DNA of 64,000 nt from the NCBI GenBank assembly GCA_045125935.1, contig JBGVNW010000056.1:65038-129037 (forward strand). The letters are read 5' to 3'. This document shows, piece after piece, positions 26,697 through 35,867 of this stretch (the first letter of the stretch is position 1; each line of letters opens with the position of its first letter). The stretch comes from CAG-877 sp045125935 (GTDB lineage Bacteria; Bacillota_I; Bacilli_A; RF39; UBA660). The translations under genes were made by a program, and so were the position numbers. The notes below the pieces were generated by a model that saw only the letters and a program-made list of their open reading frames with translations, had not been told where the DNA came from and did not search any database.

Positions 26697-27332
26697 TTAA
26701 TTTTGTTCGCAAATAAATACTAGTTGTTTAGTTTTATCATTCATATCACAAGTTATTAATATTAATCTTGATTTACTATTAGAAATATTTAATGATATTT
26801 TTCCTGTTTTATTTATAGAATACATATTTGTAACTTTATATGAATATTTATAATTGTTGTAGTAAATATTAACTACATCTTCTTTTTCTAATTCTATTAG
26901 ATTATTGAAAAAAGCTGTTCTTCCAGTTCCCGAATGACCAGCTAAAATCATATTTCCCTTTGCAACATCTGGCATATCTGATTCTTTTAATAACTCAATA
27001 TTTTTATCTACATTATTTAATTTAGAATTCTTTGAATAGAGACCTTCTTTTAAATTTATTTTAGGGATTTCAATAACTGCTATATAATTCTCGTTGCTTT
27101 CTGTTGTTTTTTGTTCTTTATCACTAACAATATTATCTTCATTGCTAATTACTGGTAAGGATTTTATTTTCACATTAATAAATTCTTCAATCTTTTTTTC
27201 ATTTTTTGCTGCAACAATATTAATAGATAGTAAATTAAATATATAAATAAATATTCCAATTGTTATCAATAGAAAACCAGTTATGATTATAATTCTATTT
27301 TTTATTATTGTCTTTTTTTCTTTTAATTCCAT
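26697..27332 (-). CDS. Class-D-like sortase dedicated to the element's surface protein
   Basis: 211 aa from ATG 27332. One N-terminal membrane helix, then a sortase fold: LAGHSGTGRTAFF with catalytic His (about residue 133 from this start) and RLILITCDMND with catalytic Cys (about 195). The residue in the usual arginine position of the following strand (KQLVF) is Gln. It overlaps the 3' end of the thioester-protein gene by 38 bp, which makes that protein its obvious substrate. The upstream ATG at 27350 is possible too. Confidence 0.85.
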   Translation of the reverse strand: MELKEKKTIIKNRIIIITGFLLITIGIFIYIFNLLSINIVAAKNEKKIEEFINVKIKSLPVISNEDNIVSDKEQKTTESNENYIAVIEIPKINLKEGLYSKNSKLNNVDKNIELLKESDMPDVAKGNMILAGHSGTGRTAFFNNLIELEKEDVVNIYYNNYKYSYKVTNMYSINKTGKISLNISNSKSRLILITCDMNDKTKQLVFICEQN

Positions 27333-28812
27333 ATATAATTGTGCCACCACCTACTAAAATGAAAATTGAGCAAATTATTTCTACAGTATGCATATCATAA
27401 GTTAATGTGTCAGGCACTTCTACTTCTTTTTTCTTATCTTTCATATTAGCTTTTATTACTTTGCCATCTTCTGTTACAGAAAAATACATTTTTTCGGGTT
27501 TTATCTCATAATTTTCTGGTGCCTCACGTTCTAATATATAATAGTCTCCATACTCTATATTTTTTATGATAATTTGTCCATTATTATCTGTTTTACCTGC
27601 AAATATAATTTCATTATTTTCGACATTATATATTTCAATTAATGTATTTGGTAATCCAACATCTGTAGAAAAGTCTGTCTTAGTGAACACTAATTCTGAT
27701 TTAATTATTTCATTTTGTAACTGAATTGATTCTTTAACTTTCTTTCCATCTATTGTAAATTTATAATCATCGTGTAATTTATATCCTTCTTTACTTTTAA
27801 TTTGGTGCAAACGGTAATTTCCAAACCCTAAATAAATTGAAGCTTCTCCATTTTCATCAGTTATTAATGTTGTTATTAATTCATTTGTAGTATCATTATA
27901 TAATTCAAATTCTGCATTTTCCTCTGATTTATAAATACCATCATTTGATGAACCATATTCTTTTTTTAATTTAAATTCTGTTGAAATATTTACATTTAAT
28001 TTTCCACTAATAAATGTTGGATCTCCTCTACTCATACATTTTTGATTAGAGCCATCATAAATTAATGGTTGATTGTTGTTATTCTTTGCGATCAAATCTA
28101 TTGTGCCTTCGTAACCTTTTTTAGCTTTAATTATCAGTGTGTTTTCTTCTACTATTAAATCTATTGAATCATTAGATCTTACCTCAAAGTATTTTGACAA
28201 AACTTTATTAGTATCTTCCAGTTTTACTGTTTCGCCGTTTTTTATAGAAACTTTCTGATTATTAAAACTTACTGTTTTCCCATGATTAGCAACTAAATTT
28301 TTTATTTCATTTATTTTACTATCATATCTATCAATTCTAGTTAACGTACTGTCGCCTTGTTCTACTGGATAAGGGGTACTAACTTTATCTGTTATTTCCC
28401 AAATTAGCAGTTGCGTTGCTGCATACCAATCTAAATCTGTATGCTCTCCATAACCATATCCATAATATGCTATTAATTCTATCTTTTCTATTTCCTCTAA
28501 AGTTAAGTTTGTCATATTTAATTTGTCGTCTATTGAATCGTATCCTACAACAGGAGAACCATCTTTAAAATGAACGTGTGCTTGTATGCAATAAACCACA
28601 CTATTATCACTACTTCTCCTAATTACATTTTCTCCTGTACTTAACCAAGCAGTTAAGTCCGAATATTTTGTTGTTGCTACATAGTAAGTATAGCTATAAT
28701 CAACATAAAGTGTATCACTTATTGTTTTTGCATTAGTTATTATAGGCATTGATGTAACTGTTACTACAGCTACTAATAAACTTTTAAACAATTTTTTTAT
28801 TTTATTTTTCAT
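27295..28812 (-). CDS. Thioester-domain surface adhesin with SpaA-like repeats and sortase signal
   Basis: 505 aa. Signal peptide (LLVAVVTVTSMPIITNA), then a thioester (TQXA) domain with VVYCIQAHVHF carrying the Cys (about 74) and WYAATQLLIWE carrying the Gln (about 129-139). Two SpaA/CnaB-like prealbumin domains follow (FKLKKEYGSSNDG..., and LVFTKTDFSTDVGLPNTLIE). It ends with a sorting signal VPDTLT, a membrane helix and KRKK. Such proteins can bind host ligands covalently. In this element it likely helps donor-recipient contact or colonisation. Its sortase is next to it. Confidence 0.9.
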   Translation of the reverse strand: MKNKIKKLFKSLLVAVVTVTSMPIITNAKTISDTLYVDYSYTYYVATTKYSDLTAWLSTGENVIRRSSDNSVVYCIQAHVHFKDGSPVVGYDSIDDKLNMTNLTLEEIEKIELIAYYGYGYGEHTDLDWYAATQLLIWEITDKVSTPYPVEQGDSTLTRIDRYDSKINEIKNLVANHGKTVSFNNQKVSIKNGETVKLEDTNKVLSKYFEVRSNDSIDLIVEENTLIIKAKKGYEGTIDLIAKNNNNQPLIYDGSNQKCMSRGDPTFISGKLNVNISTEFKLKKEYGSSNDGIYKSEENAEFELYNDTTNELITTLITDENGEASIYLGFGNYRLHQIKSKEGYKLHDDYKFTIDGKKVKESIQLQNEIIKSELVFTKTDFSTDVGLPNTLIEIYNVENNEIIFAGKTDNNGQIIIKNIEYGDYYILEREAPENYEIKPEKMYFSVTEDGKVIKANMKDKKKEVEVPDTLTYDMHTVEIICSIFILVGGGTIIYGIKRKKDNNKK

Positions 28813-28840
28813 GCTATCAGTCCTTTCTAAATAATTAATA

Positions 28841-28864
28841 AAAAAACATCAAATTATTGATGTT
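28841..28864 (-). terminator. Terminator after the secreted-protein gene at 28854
   Basis: Arms AACATCAA (28845-28852) and TTGATGTT (28857-28864) with a T-run on the minus strand; overlaps the stop codon of the upstream gene and separates it from the adhesin operon. Confidence 0.55.
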
Positions 28865-29570
28865 CTGTTTGAATATTCAAATTGTTAAACTGACTTAGAT
28901 AATATTTTGTGCCATCAACATATACTTTTACCCAACAGCCTACTGTGTTGAGGTATTTTCCACTAGTATACCCATAATTAGTCACAAAACCATAAGTCTT
29001 ATTTATTCTTTCTGCTTCACTCTTGCATTGTTCAATATCCTTAAAGCTTATTTCTTCACCATCGTAAAGAATTGCATTCTCATATTCATATTGACTAATA
29101 CCTAATATTTCCCATGCTGTTTTTTGTAGTTCTACTCTTGTTGTTGAATTTTCCAATTCATTATTTTCATAATTATCTTTCATGTTATTATTTTCGGCAC
29201 TAACTATTACATTGTAATTCTCAGATTCATTATTATTAACTTTAGTCTCATCATCTAACTTTTCCTTAAGATTTTTTGAATCAGAAAAATTATGATTTAA
29301 ACTTATGCTATCTTCACTTTCCACAGTTTCTTTAATTATTGATGAGCTGATTTCTGGTTTTTCCACAACTTCTGTAGATAACTCTTCACTTTCTGAAGAA
29401 GTAATTTCAATAATTATTTCTTCTTTAAAATTTTCACTTTTACTTATTGATTTAGTATTCTGTTTAATTTCATCTTTTGTACAATTGCTTTCCTGAATTA
29501 AATTTTTGTTATTGATTAAAAACAAAAGTACAATTAATAGTATACTTGTAATAAAAATTATTTTTTTCAT
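28854..29570 (-). CDS. Secreted or membrane-anchored acidic protein of unknown function
   Basis: 238 aa. Signal or anchor helix (IIFITSILLIVLLFLI) then about 120 residues rich in Ser, Glu and Asn (low complexity, probably an extended stalk) and a C-terminal globular part (TAWEILGISQYEYENAILYD ... NTVGCWVKVYVDGTKYYLSQ). Start at 29570 chosen because GGAAGTTG precedes it; an upstream in-frame start at 29624 lacks one. It lies between ParB and the adhesin in the surface module of the element. No family recognised. Confidence 0.6.
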   Translation of the reverse strand: MKKIIFITSILLIVLLFLINNKNLIQESNCTKDEIKQNTKSISKSENFKEEIIIEITSSESEELSTEVVEKPEISSSIIKETVESEDSISLNHNFSDSKNLKEKLDDETKVNNNESENYNVIVSAENNNMKDNYENNELENSTTRVELQKTAWEILGISQYEYENAILYDGEEISFKDIEQCKSEAERINKTYGFVTNYGYTSGKYLNTVGCWVKVYVDGTKYYLSQFNNLNIQTEHQ

Positions 29571-29723
29571 AATATCAACTTCCTTTCTCGGAAGCAGATT
29601 AACATAATTTTTATATTTTTTCACTTATATAAATTTATATTTCTTTTTTTAGTTAGTAATATATAGTTAGTATATAAATAAGGGAGGATTGTAAGGAGGG
29701 ATTTTATGGAAAAGATACTCCCA

Positions 29724-30656
29724 CTACCTTTCCATTCTATTTTTATTTTTTTGTCGATTACTAAAATCAATTACAGCATTAATAATATAATTTTCTATTT
29801 CCATCTCATTTTTTAAATTATTTGGTAGTACATTTTGTAATTTTCTTCTACTTACTTTTATTTTAGGAATTTGATTAGGTTTTTCTTCAGAAAATATTTT
29901 TTCAATTATATCTTCTGTTAAATTATTTTGTTGGCTTAGTTCTTTTAATTTAATAGACTGCGAAAGCGATGGGGTTATGTCGTTATACTCAATTAGTGAA
30001 AATAAATATTCTTGCTCTTTTTCTTTTAAATACGATAATTCTACAGCAGGTCGAAATGCTATAATTTCATTATCTACTAATTCTAATATTTTGGGTATTA
30101 AATTTGTTAATCGGATGTATCGATAAACTTGTACTCTGCTATCATTCTTATCTTTTCCTATTTTCTTGGCACTATCTAACTTTGTTTCCAGTGGGTACAA
30201 AGTTAAATCACTTCTTCTCCCTTGTCTATTCAATGCTTCCATTTTCATTTTGTATGCAAAGGCTTTCTCGCTTGGTAATATCTTCTCACGTTGGAGATTA
30301 CTATCAACCATAATAACAGTTGCAGCATCATCAGTTAATTCTTTAATAATACATGGTATCTTTTCTAATTTTGCAAGTTTGCTTGCTTTCATTCTTCGAT
30401 GTCCAGATATCATTTCATATGTACCATCGTTATTACTACGTATTATAGTTGGAACTAAGACCCCATGTTCTTTTATGCTTTGTGCTAACTTCATAAGGTC
30501 ATCATCTTCTTTTACTTTAAACGGATGGTTCTTAAAATTACTAATTTGAGAAATTGGTATTTCTACAATTTTTTCTCTTACTTCATCATTATTGTTATCT
30601 ATAAAAAAATCATCTAATAACGAAGTTGTTTGATTATCTATGTTATCTACCTCCAA
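29724..30656 (-). CDS. ParB/Spo0J-family protein of the element
   Basis: About 310 aa. ParB N-terminal nuclease-like domain: IPISQISNFKNHPF, LAQSIKEHGVLVP, MISGHRRMKASKLAKLEKIP, then DSNLQREKILPSEKAFAYKM, a helix-turn-helix segment and a Lys/Arg tail. First gene of the element's right end and of Tn1549-type elements. Start codon is odd: the in-frame TTG at 30656 overlaps the GGAGGT site itself, while the codon at ideal distance (30641) is ATA; no ATG is available. The 5' end lies 71 bp from attR. Confidence 0.85.
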   Translation of the reverse strand: MEVDNIDNQTTSLLDDFFIDNNNDEVREKIVEIPISQISNFKNHPFKVKEDDDLMKLAQSIKEHGVLVPTIIRSNNDGTYEMISGHRRMKASKLAKLEKIPCIIKELTDDAATVIMVDSNLQREKILPSEKAFAYKMKMEALNRQGRRSDLTLYPLETKLDSAKKIGKDKNDSRVQVYRYIRLTNLIPKILELVDNEIIAFRPAVELSYLKEKEQEYLFSLIEYNDITPSLSQSIKLKELSQQNNLTEDIIEKIFSEEKPNQIPKIKVSRRKLQNVLPNNLKNEMEIENYIINAVIDFSNRQKNKNRMER

Positions 30657-30683
30657 AAAAGCTTATCATTTTATTTGATAAGC
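30649..30683 (-). promoter_or_regulatory. Hairpin plus T-run directly before the parB ribosome site
   Basis: Arms GCTTATCA (30661-30668) and TGATAAGC (30676-30683) are followed on the minus strand by six Ts and then GGAGGT. It can end transcripts entering across the attachment site, or act as an attenuator for the element operon. Confidence 0.55.
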
Positions 30684-30703
30684 ATATTTCACTTAATTTG
30701 TTA

Positions 30704-30750
30704 TGCATACACTTTATCTATTCACAGGCGCCGATAAGGTCACTGCTGCT
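30704..30750. other. attR of element 1
   Basis: Element sequence ...TATTCACA, crossover GG (30727-30728), then host CGCCGATAAGG. Joined with attL host sequence it gives the codons AAT GGC GCC GAT in frame. Confidence 0.85.
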
Positions 30751-31500
30751 GTATTGTCTGGAGACGCTGATATCGGCTTTTCTGGAAGTGAGGCCACTAT
30801 TTATGTTTACAATGGTGGAGAAGAAGACTATTTAAAGACATTTGCACAATTAACACAAAAAGATGGATCATTTTTAGTATCTAGAGAGAAAATTGATAAT
30901 TTTACTTTAGATGATTTAAAGGGAAAAACAATTATTGCAGGACGTGCTTATGGTATGCCTGAAATGACTCTTAAATATGCCTTAAAACAAAATGGTATTA
31001 ATCCTGATGAAGAATTGGTATTAGATACATCTGTTGCATTTGCAGCTATGAGTGGTGCTTTTATTGGAGGACAAGGTGATTTTGTCTCATTATTTGAACC
31101 AAATGCATTAGAGCTTGAAAAAAACGGCTATGGATATGTAGTTGCATCAATTGGTGAATTAGGTGGAGTTGTTCCATATACATCATACTCTGCTAGAATT
31201 AGTTATATTGAAGAAAATGAGGAGTTAATTTCTAATTTTACTAAAGCAATTCAAAAAGGAATTGACTATGTACATAATCATTCTGACAGAGAAGTTGCGG
31301 AAGTTATATTAAATCAATTTCCTGATACATCATTAAATGATTTAGAAAAAGTAATTGCTCGATATAGAGAAATTGAAGCATGGCCTACTACTACAACATT
31401 TAATGAGGAGTCATTTGATCATCTTCAAGATATAATGCTTGATTATGGAGCAATTGATGAAAAGGTTCCTTATAGTAAGTTGATTTATAATGAAAAATAA
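30727..31500 (+). pseudogene. Substrate-binding protein, C-terminal fragment
   Basis: 257 codons that continue the frame broken at 5695: GADKVTAAVLSGDADIGFSG, then VSREKIDNFTLDDLKGKTII, LDTSVAFAAMSGAFIGGQGD and FEPNALELEKNGYGYVVASI, all typical of NMT1/ThiY-type binding proteins. The stop at 31498-31500 overlaps the ATPase start at 31490. An upstream ATG at 30703 inside the element could allow translation of this fragment as a 265-aa protein, but it would lack the first lobe and the anchor. Confidence 0.9.
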
Positions 31501-31906
31501 ATTGCTTAGTATTAATAATTTGGGGAAATTTTATTATAGTAAAAAAGATGAAGTTGAAGCAATTCGTGATGTAAGTTTTGATATATTTGAAAATGAATTT
31601 ATCTCAATTGTTGGGCCAAGTGGTTGTGGAAAATCAACTATTCTATCAATTCTTGGTAACTTAGAAGATAAAACTAATGGAGATGTTACTTTCTATAAGG
31701 ATTTAACAATTGGTTATATGTTACAAGATGATTGTTTGTTTTTTTGGAGAACAATTCTTGATAATTGTCTTATTGGATTAGAAATTAATAATAATTTGAC
31801 TATCGAAAATATTGAATATGTTATTTCTTTACTAAAAACATATGGTCTTTATGATTTTAAGGATAAATATCCCTCTAGTTTATCTGGAGGTATGAGACAA
31901 AGAGTT
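31490..31906 (+). pseudogene. ABC-importer ATPase, N-terminal fragment
   Basis: Encodes Walker A GPSGCGKS (about 42-49), the Q-loop YMLQDDCL and ends at the signature motif SSLSGGMRQRV (codons through 31906). After 31906 the frame runs into element 2 and stops at 31999. The missing middle part resumes at 44725 (GTT, Val). The complete protein, joined over both insertions, is 249 aa, normal for SsuB/ThiZ-type ATPases. Confidence 0.93.
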
Positions 31907-31925
31907 CTACGAATACTGTATACAC
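31885..31925. other. attL of element 2
   Basis: Host side GAGACAAAGA, crossover GT at 31904-31905, element side TCTACGAAT. Falls in the codons of the ABC signature motif (LSGGMRQRV). Confidence 0.85.
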
Positions 31926-31985
31926 ACGGGATAATTACTTACAAGTGGCTTATAACCCTTATAAATAATGGAAAAGAGGTATATT

Positions 31986-32384
31986 ATGTTATTAGATAAA
32001 AATTCAAAAAAAGTTATAGACTTAATTCAAAAGTATGATAATTTAAGTGATATTGATAAAATTAGATTAGCAATCCATTTACTAGAAAATAAAAATTTCA
32101 ATGTAAATTTTAATGTAAGAGATATGATTATTTTGTTAAAACAAGTTTTAAATGTATTAGATCCAAATTATACTAAAGTAATAACTAATTTTAGCAAATA
32201 TAAACATTTATTATTTTTTTCAGCCAAGTATTTAGAACTTAATGAAAAAGAAAAAAAGCATTTCTCTGTTGAAATGATATTTAATATCTATGAAAATGAT
32301 TTTAAAGATAAAGTTATTAATGATGAAATAAATAGTCATTTATTAGTTTATGATTATTGTTATTCTCTAATTAATAATGAGTAA
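31986..32384 (+). CDS. Unknown helical protein at the left end of element 2
   Basis: 132 aa. Start at 31986 has AAAGAGGT upstream; an earlier ATG at 31968 lies in that ribosome site. Begins MLLDKNSKKVIDLIQKYDNL; helical, Asn/Lys-rich, no recognised family. Ends just before a terminator. Only 80 bp from attL, so it is expressed from inside the element or from the host operon promoter. Confidence 0.6.
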   Translation: MLLDKNSKKVIDLIQKYDNLSDIDKIRLAIHLLENKNFNVNFNVRDMIILLKQVLNVLDPNYTKVITNFSKYKHLLFFSAKYLELNEKEKKHFSVEMIFNIYENDFKDKVINDEINSHLLVYDYCYSLINNE

Positions 32385-32387
32385 AAT

Positions 32388-32416
32388 AAATCCCTAATAG
32401 GCATTATTAGGGATTT
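32388..32416. terminator. Bidirectional terminator between the unknown gene and the glycosylation operon
   Basis: Arms AAATCCCTAATA (32388-32399) and TATTAGGGATTT (32405-32416), with a T-run following on the plus strand and a short A-run before. Serves both convergent units. Confidence 0.75.
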
Positions 32417-32439
32417 TTTGAATTAAACCTATATACTCA

Positions 32440-33393
32440 TTAATCAAGTACACACTCAATAATATATCTAGGTCTCGCTTTAGTTTCCTTATATATTTTA
32501 CCAATATATTCTCCAATCACACCAAGACATAGAGTTTGAATACCACCTATTAACCAAATTGAACAAACAATAAACGTCCAACCAGATACCGTATTACCAA
32601 TTAATTTCATAATAACAGAATAAATCAAAACTACAAAACTAAGTATTAAAATAATAAAACCGATTGAAGTAATCATTCTTAAAGGTTTTATACTAAATGA
32701 AGTTATTCCATCAATAGCAAACGCTAACATTTTCTTTAACGGATATTTAGATTCACCTGCTACTCTTTCGCTTCGCTCGTAGTAAGCTATATCAGTTTTA
32801 TATCCAACTTGAGGAACTATACCTCTTAAGAATAAATTAACTTCTTTAAACTCACTTAAACCTTCTAAAGCTCTTTTACTCATTAAACGACAGTCTGCAT
32901 GATTAAATACAACTTCAACGCCCATAATGTTCATTAATTTATAAAAAGCTTCTGCAGTAAACTTTTTAAAAAACGTATCTTTTTTTCTTGAACTTCTAAC
33001 ACCATAAACAACATCAGCACCGGCATTATATTTTTTTATCATATCATCCATTACATTAATATCATCTTGTAAATCAGCATCCATACTAATACAGATATCT
33101 GCATGATTTTTTGCATACATTAAACCTGCAAGCAAGGCATTTTGATGTCCTCTGTTTCTAGTTAAATTAATTCCTACGTACATATGATTTTCTTTATGTA
33201 TCTTAGTTATAATTTCCCACGTTTTATCCTTAGAACCGTCATTAACTAAAACCACTTTACTATTTTCACTAATTAAACCTTCTTCCATTAAACTACTCAT
33301 TTTTTTATCAAGTTCTTTTTTTGTTAGTGGTAGTGCTTCTTCTTCGTTATAACAAGGTATAACTAAATTTAATACTAAATTATTTTTCTTCAT
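32440..33393 (-). CDS. GtrB-like polyprenyl-phosphate glycosyltransferase
   Basis: 317 aa. GT2 domain: VIPCYNEEEALPLT at the N terminus, VVLVNDGSKDKTW (about 45-57) and SMDADLQDDINVMDDMI (DxD-type, about 103), then two C-terminal membrane helices (about 230-290). This is the CsbB/GtrB/dolichol-phosphate-sugar synthase type, making an undecaprenyl-phosphate-linked sugar. Translational overlap of 14 bp with the GT-C gene and same operon as GtrA. The three form a classic surface-glycosylation cassette. Confidence 0.9.
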   Translation of the reverse strand: MKKNNLVLNLVIPCYNEEEALPLTKKELDKKMSSLMEEGLISENSKVVLVNDGSKDKTWEIITKIHKENHMYVGINLTRNRGHQNALLAGLMYAKNHADICISMDADLQDDINVMDDMIKKYNAGADVVYGVRSSRKKDTFFKKFTAEAFYKLMNIMGVEVVFNHADCRLMSKRALEGLSEFKEVNLFLRGIVPQVGYKTDIAYYERSERVAGESKYPLKKMLAFAIDGITSFSIKPLRMITSIGFIILILSFVVLIYSVIMKLIGNTVSGWTFIVCSIWLIGGIQTLCLGVIGEYIGKIYKETKARPRYIIECVLD

Positions 33394-35449
33394 TTACTTC
33401 TTCCTTCTTTCTAAATAACACTATAACTTCCATGCCTAATGTTAATATCATTATTGTCATATATTCTAGATAAGTATAAATTCCTCTTTCTTCATTATTT
33501 ACTACTTCAAACATCAAATCACCAGTTTCTTCATTTCCATTCACTTCTAAAATACCATTCGGATAATAATCAAATTTTCCTTTATATGCGATATAAACTT
33601 CTAAATCACTTGTACTATCCGAACTTAATCTTAATGTATAACTACCACCTTCATAAGTTTTATCTAAATAAAAATCTGTATATTTTTTATCTTTCAAATC
33701 ATTTTTTTTAAATTCTTTTTCATACACAACTTCATTTTTAGTTATTAACTCCAACTTATAAGTTGCATCATCTATTTCATTAACTTTAAATTTTAATCTT
33801 ATTTTATTAAAACTATCATATAAATCTAATGTTTGGGTGATAACCGTTTCTTTATTTAAAGAAATATACTTAACCTTGTTTACACTGTCTTTTGCTACTA
33901 TATTTTCTTTATAACTAATACCTGTATATTTATTAAAACTAAAAGCAAATAATGCTAAAGTTAAGACTAGTATAATACATTTAAAGTATTTATAAAATTT
34001 GAATTTCTCATAATTGGTATTTAAAGTATCATAAGAACATGTACCTATTAGTATTAACCACGGTAAGAATGATAAACCATATCGTGGACATACTTCCCAA
34101 ACAAGATAGAAAAATACTGCTCCAAACAAGCTAATTGCTATAATTGATTTCTTACCACTTTTATAAATATTAATAAGAGATATTATTGCCATAAACATAA
34201 CTACTATTTTAGAGAACTGTAATAAATAATTTATAACAATATTTTTATCTTCTAATAAATAAGAATAAGACGGATTAAAGTCATTAACTAATTCTAAATA
34301 TTTTTGATAACTATAATCTCCTTTACCCCAAACAGAAACTAATTTAACTACTAATAATTTCACTGTTCCAAATGGACCTAAATCACTCAATCTATTTTTT
34401 ATTTCTTTAATATTTAAATCTGTTCTTTCTGAAACGTTTGAGGCACTACTACTTAGGTTATAATCATCTTGGGAATAATATCCATAACTTTTTTCGTTAA
34501 CTCCCATCATAATCCAATGTGTCATTGGAAATTCTTTATCAACATTAACATTTGTGAAAAATTTATTCTCAATAGTATCAATACAAGTTATTGTTAATAT
34601 TGCCCCAATTATTATTGGTGCAAACTTCTTTAACACTATTAATATCTTTTTAGTAAATATTAAATATACAAAATATGCTACTAGTATAAATATTGCAACA
34701 GCCCTTATCTTATAACCAATTATTGCGATGATACCGATCAATAAGCCATATAGAACGTTAGATTTTAAATTTTTTTCGTCTTTTGTTTTAACTATTAAAT
34801 AAATTAAAATACTGGCAAATGGTAACATTAATACATCTGTATAGTAATATGATACATATAAATAAAAGATTGGAGATAATACACATATAAATAAACTTAA
34901 TAAGCCTTTATTGAGATCCCAAACTTTATTAACAGTTTTATAAGTAAATAATGACATAACAGAAATACATATTGTACTTAGTAAAGAAAATAAAATTTGA
35001 TTGCTAATAGGAATAATCTTTTGTAACCCATATAAAATAATTAATAAAAATCTATTATTAGGATAAACAGAATAGTAAACATTATTTAATATCGAATCTG
35101 TATCATTTAAACTATTTATTTCGGTTAAAATATGTATTAAATCAACTTGAGGAATACTACTAATTACAAAAGCACTTATAAGTAATAAGATAAATTGCAA
35201 TCCTAATAAAATACCTACTATTATTTTCTTTTTCTTATTATCAAGTTTGGTAATAACCTTATATAATTTATTTAATAAAAGTAAATATATAATTGAACCA
35301 ACAATTAAAACTAACGGATTTAAATAATAATAACTACGATTAGTATAGAAAAATATCGCTCCTATTAAAGAAATAGAAAAACATATTATGGTAAAAATTA
35401 ACAAGAAATTATTAACAAAATTAAACATTTTATTTACTAGATTTTTCAT
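33380..35449 (-). CDS. Polytopic GT-C glycosyltransferase (GtrX/YfhO-like role)
   Basis: 689 aa with about 12 membrane helices over the first 520 residues, an acidic residue after the first loop (VISSIPQVD), an extracytoplasmic HWIMMGVNEKSYGYYSQDDY segment and a C-terminal soluble beta-like domain of about 150 residues ending with one more helix. Fits a GT-C transferase that uses the polyprenyl sugar from the GtrB-like partner outside the membrane. Position between gtrA and gtrB with overlaps on both sides. The sugar and the polymer acceptor are unknown (teichoic acid, lipid or protein). Confidence 0.8.
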   Translation of the reverse strand: MKNLVNKMFNFVNNFLLIFTIICFSISLIGAIFFYTNRSYYYLNPLVLIVGSIIYLLLLNKLYKVITKLDNKKKKIIVGILLGLQFILLLISAFVISSIPQVDLIHILTEINSLNDTDSILNNVYYSVYPNNRFLLIILYGLQKIIPISNQILFSLLSTICISVMSLFTYKTVNKVWDLNKGLLSLFICVLSPIFYLYVSYYYTDVLMLPFASILIYLIVKTKDEKNLKSNVLYGLLIGIIAIIGYKIRAVAIFILVAYFVYLIFTKKILIVLKKFAPIIIGAILTITCIDTIENKFFTNVNVDKEFPMTHWIMMGVNEKSYGYYSQDDYNLSSSASNVSERTDLNIKEIKNRLSDLGPFGTVKLLVVKLVSVWGKGDYSYQKYLELVNDFNPSYSYLLEDKNIVINYLLQFSKIVVMFMAIISLINIYKSGKKSIIAISLFGAVFFYLVWEVCPRYGLSFLPWLILIGTCSYDTLNTNYEKFKFYKYFKCIILVLTLALFAFSFNKYTGISYKENIVAKDSVNKVKYISLNKETVITQTLDLYDSFNKIRLKFKVNEIDDATYKLELITKNEVVYEKEFKKNDLKDKKYTDFYLDKTYEGGSYTLRLSSDSTSDLEVYIAYKGKFDYYPNGILEVNGNEETGDLMFEVVNNEERGIYTYLEYMTIMILTLGMEVIVLFRKKEEVNEEK

Positions 35450-35867
35450 AACTATCCTTCTTAAAAACTATTAATTTGCTTAATAAATAGTTTACTACAA
35501 TTACTAATATCTGACTTACCAGTTTAAATATTTTATCATTACCTTTTAATATAGTTACAAACACAAACATTATTACCATATCAAGTAAAAGCGTTGATAC
35601 TCTTGCGCCGGTAAAAGTAATAAATTCTTTAAATTTATTTTTATTTTTACTATTAAATACAAATTCTCTATTTGTAAAATACGCAAATAAAACTCCAGCT
35701 ATCCACGAAAAAAGATTTGCTATCTGTAACTCCACACTAACATTAGGATTTAATATAGTCAAACTCAACATATAATAAACAATTAAACTAATTAATGTAG
35801 TTAAAATTCCGAAGATTAAATAATTAATAATTTCCTTATATTTTTGATACAATTCTTTCACATACAT
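35430..35867 (-). CDS. GtrA-like flippase-type membrane protein
   Basis: About 145 aa, four membrane helices, with the GtrA pattern INYLIFGILTTLISLIVYYM, then FAYFTNREFVFNSKN and IVVNYLLSKLIVFKK at the end. GtrA proteins are thought to move the polyprenyl-phosphate sugar across the membrane. First gene of the cassette and overlaps the GT-C gene by 20 bp. Start uncertain (35903, 35867 or GTG 35861); the last two lie closer to GGTGATG. Confidence 0.85.
   Translation of the reverse strand: MYVKELYQKYKEIINYLIFGILTTLISLIVYYMLSLTILNPNVSVELQIANLFSWIAGVLFAYFTNREFVFNSKNKNKFKEFITFTGARVSTLLLDMVIMFVFVTILKGNDKIFKLVSQILVIVVNYLLSKLIVFKKDSYEKSSK

Larger units (their letters stand above)
5696..30728. mobile_element. 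Element 1: 25.0-kb serine-recombinase conjugative element (ICE)
   Basis: A complete conjugative element bounded by GG at 5696-5697 and GG at 30727-30728 inside the binding-protein gene. The recombinase gene lies at the left end. The rest encodes ParB, adhesin and sortase, SSB, Toprim primase, HEPN protein, MobC, MOBP relaxase, PcfB, VirD4, Maff2, VirB6-like, ArdC, PrgI, VirB4, CHAP hydrolase and a peptide/ABC-exporter cargo, nearly all on the minus strand. Content and order resemble the Tn1549/CTn-type family. Deleting one GG-to-GG unit (25,031 bp) rejoins the host codons GGC GCC GAT in frame, which fixes the boundaries to the base pair or to the shared GG. Confidence 0.92.
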
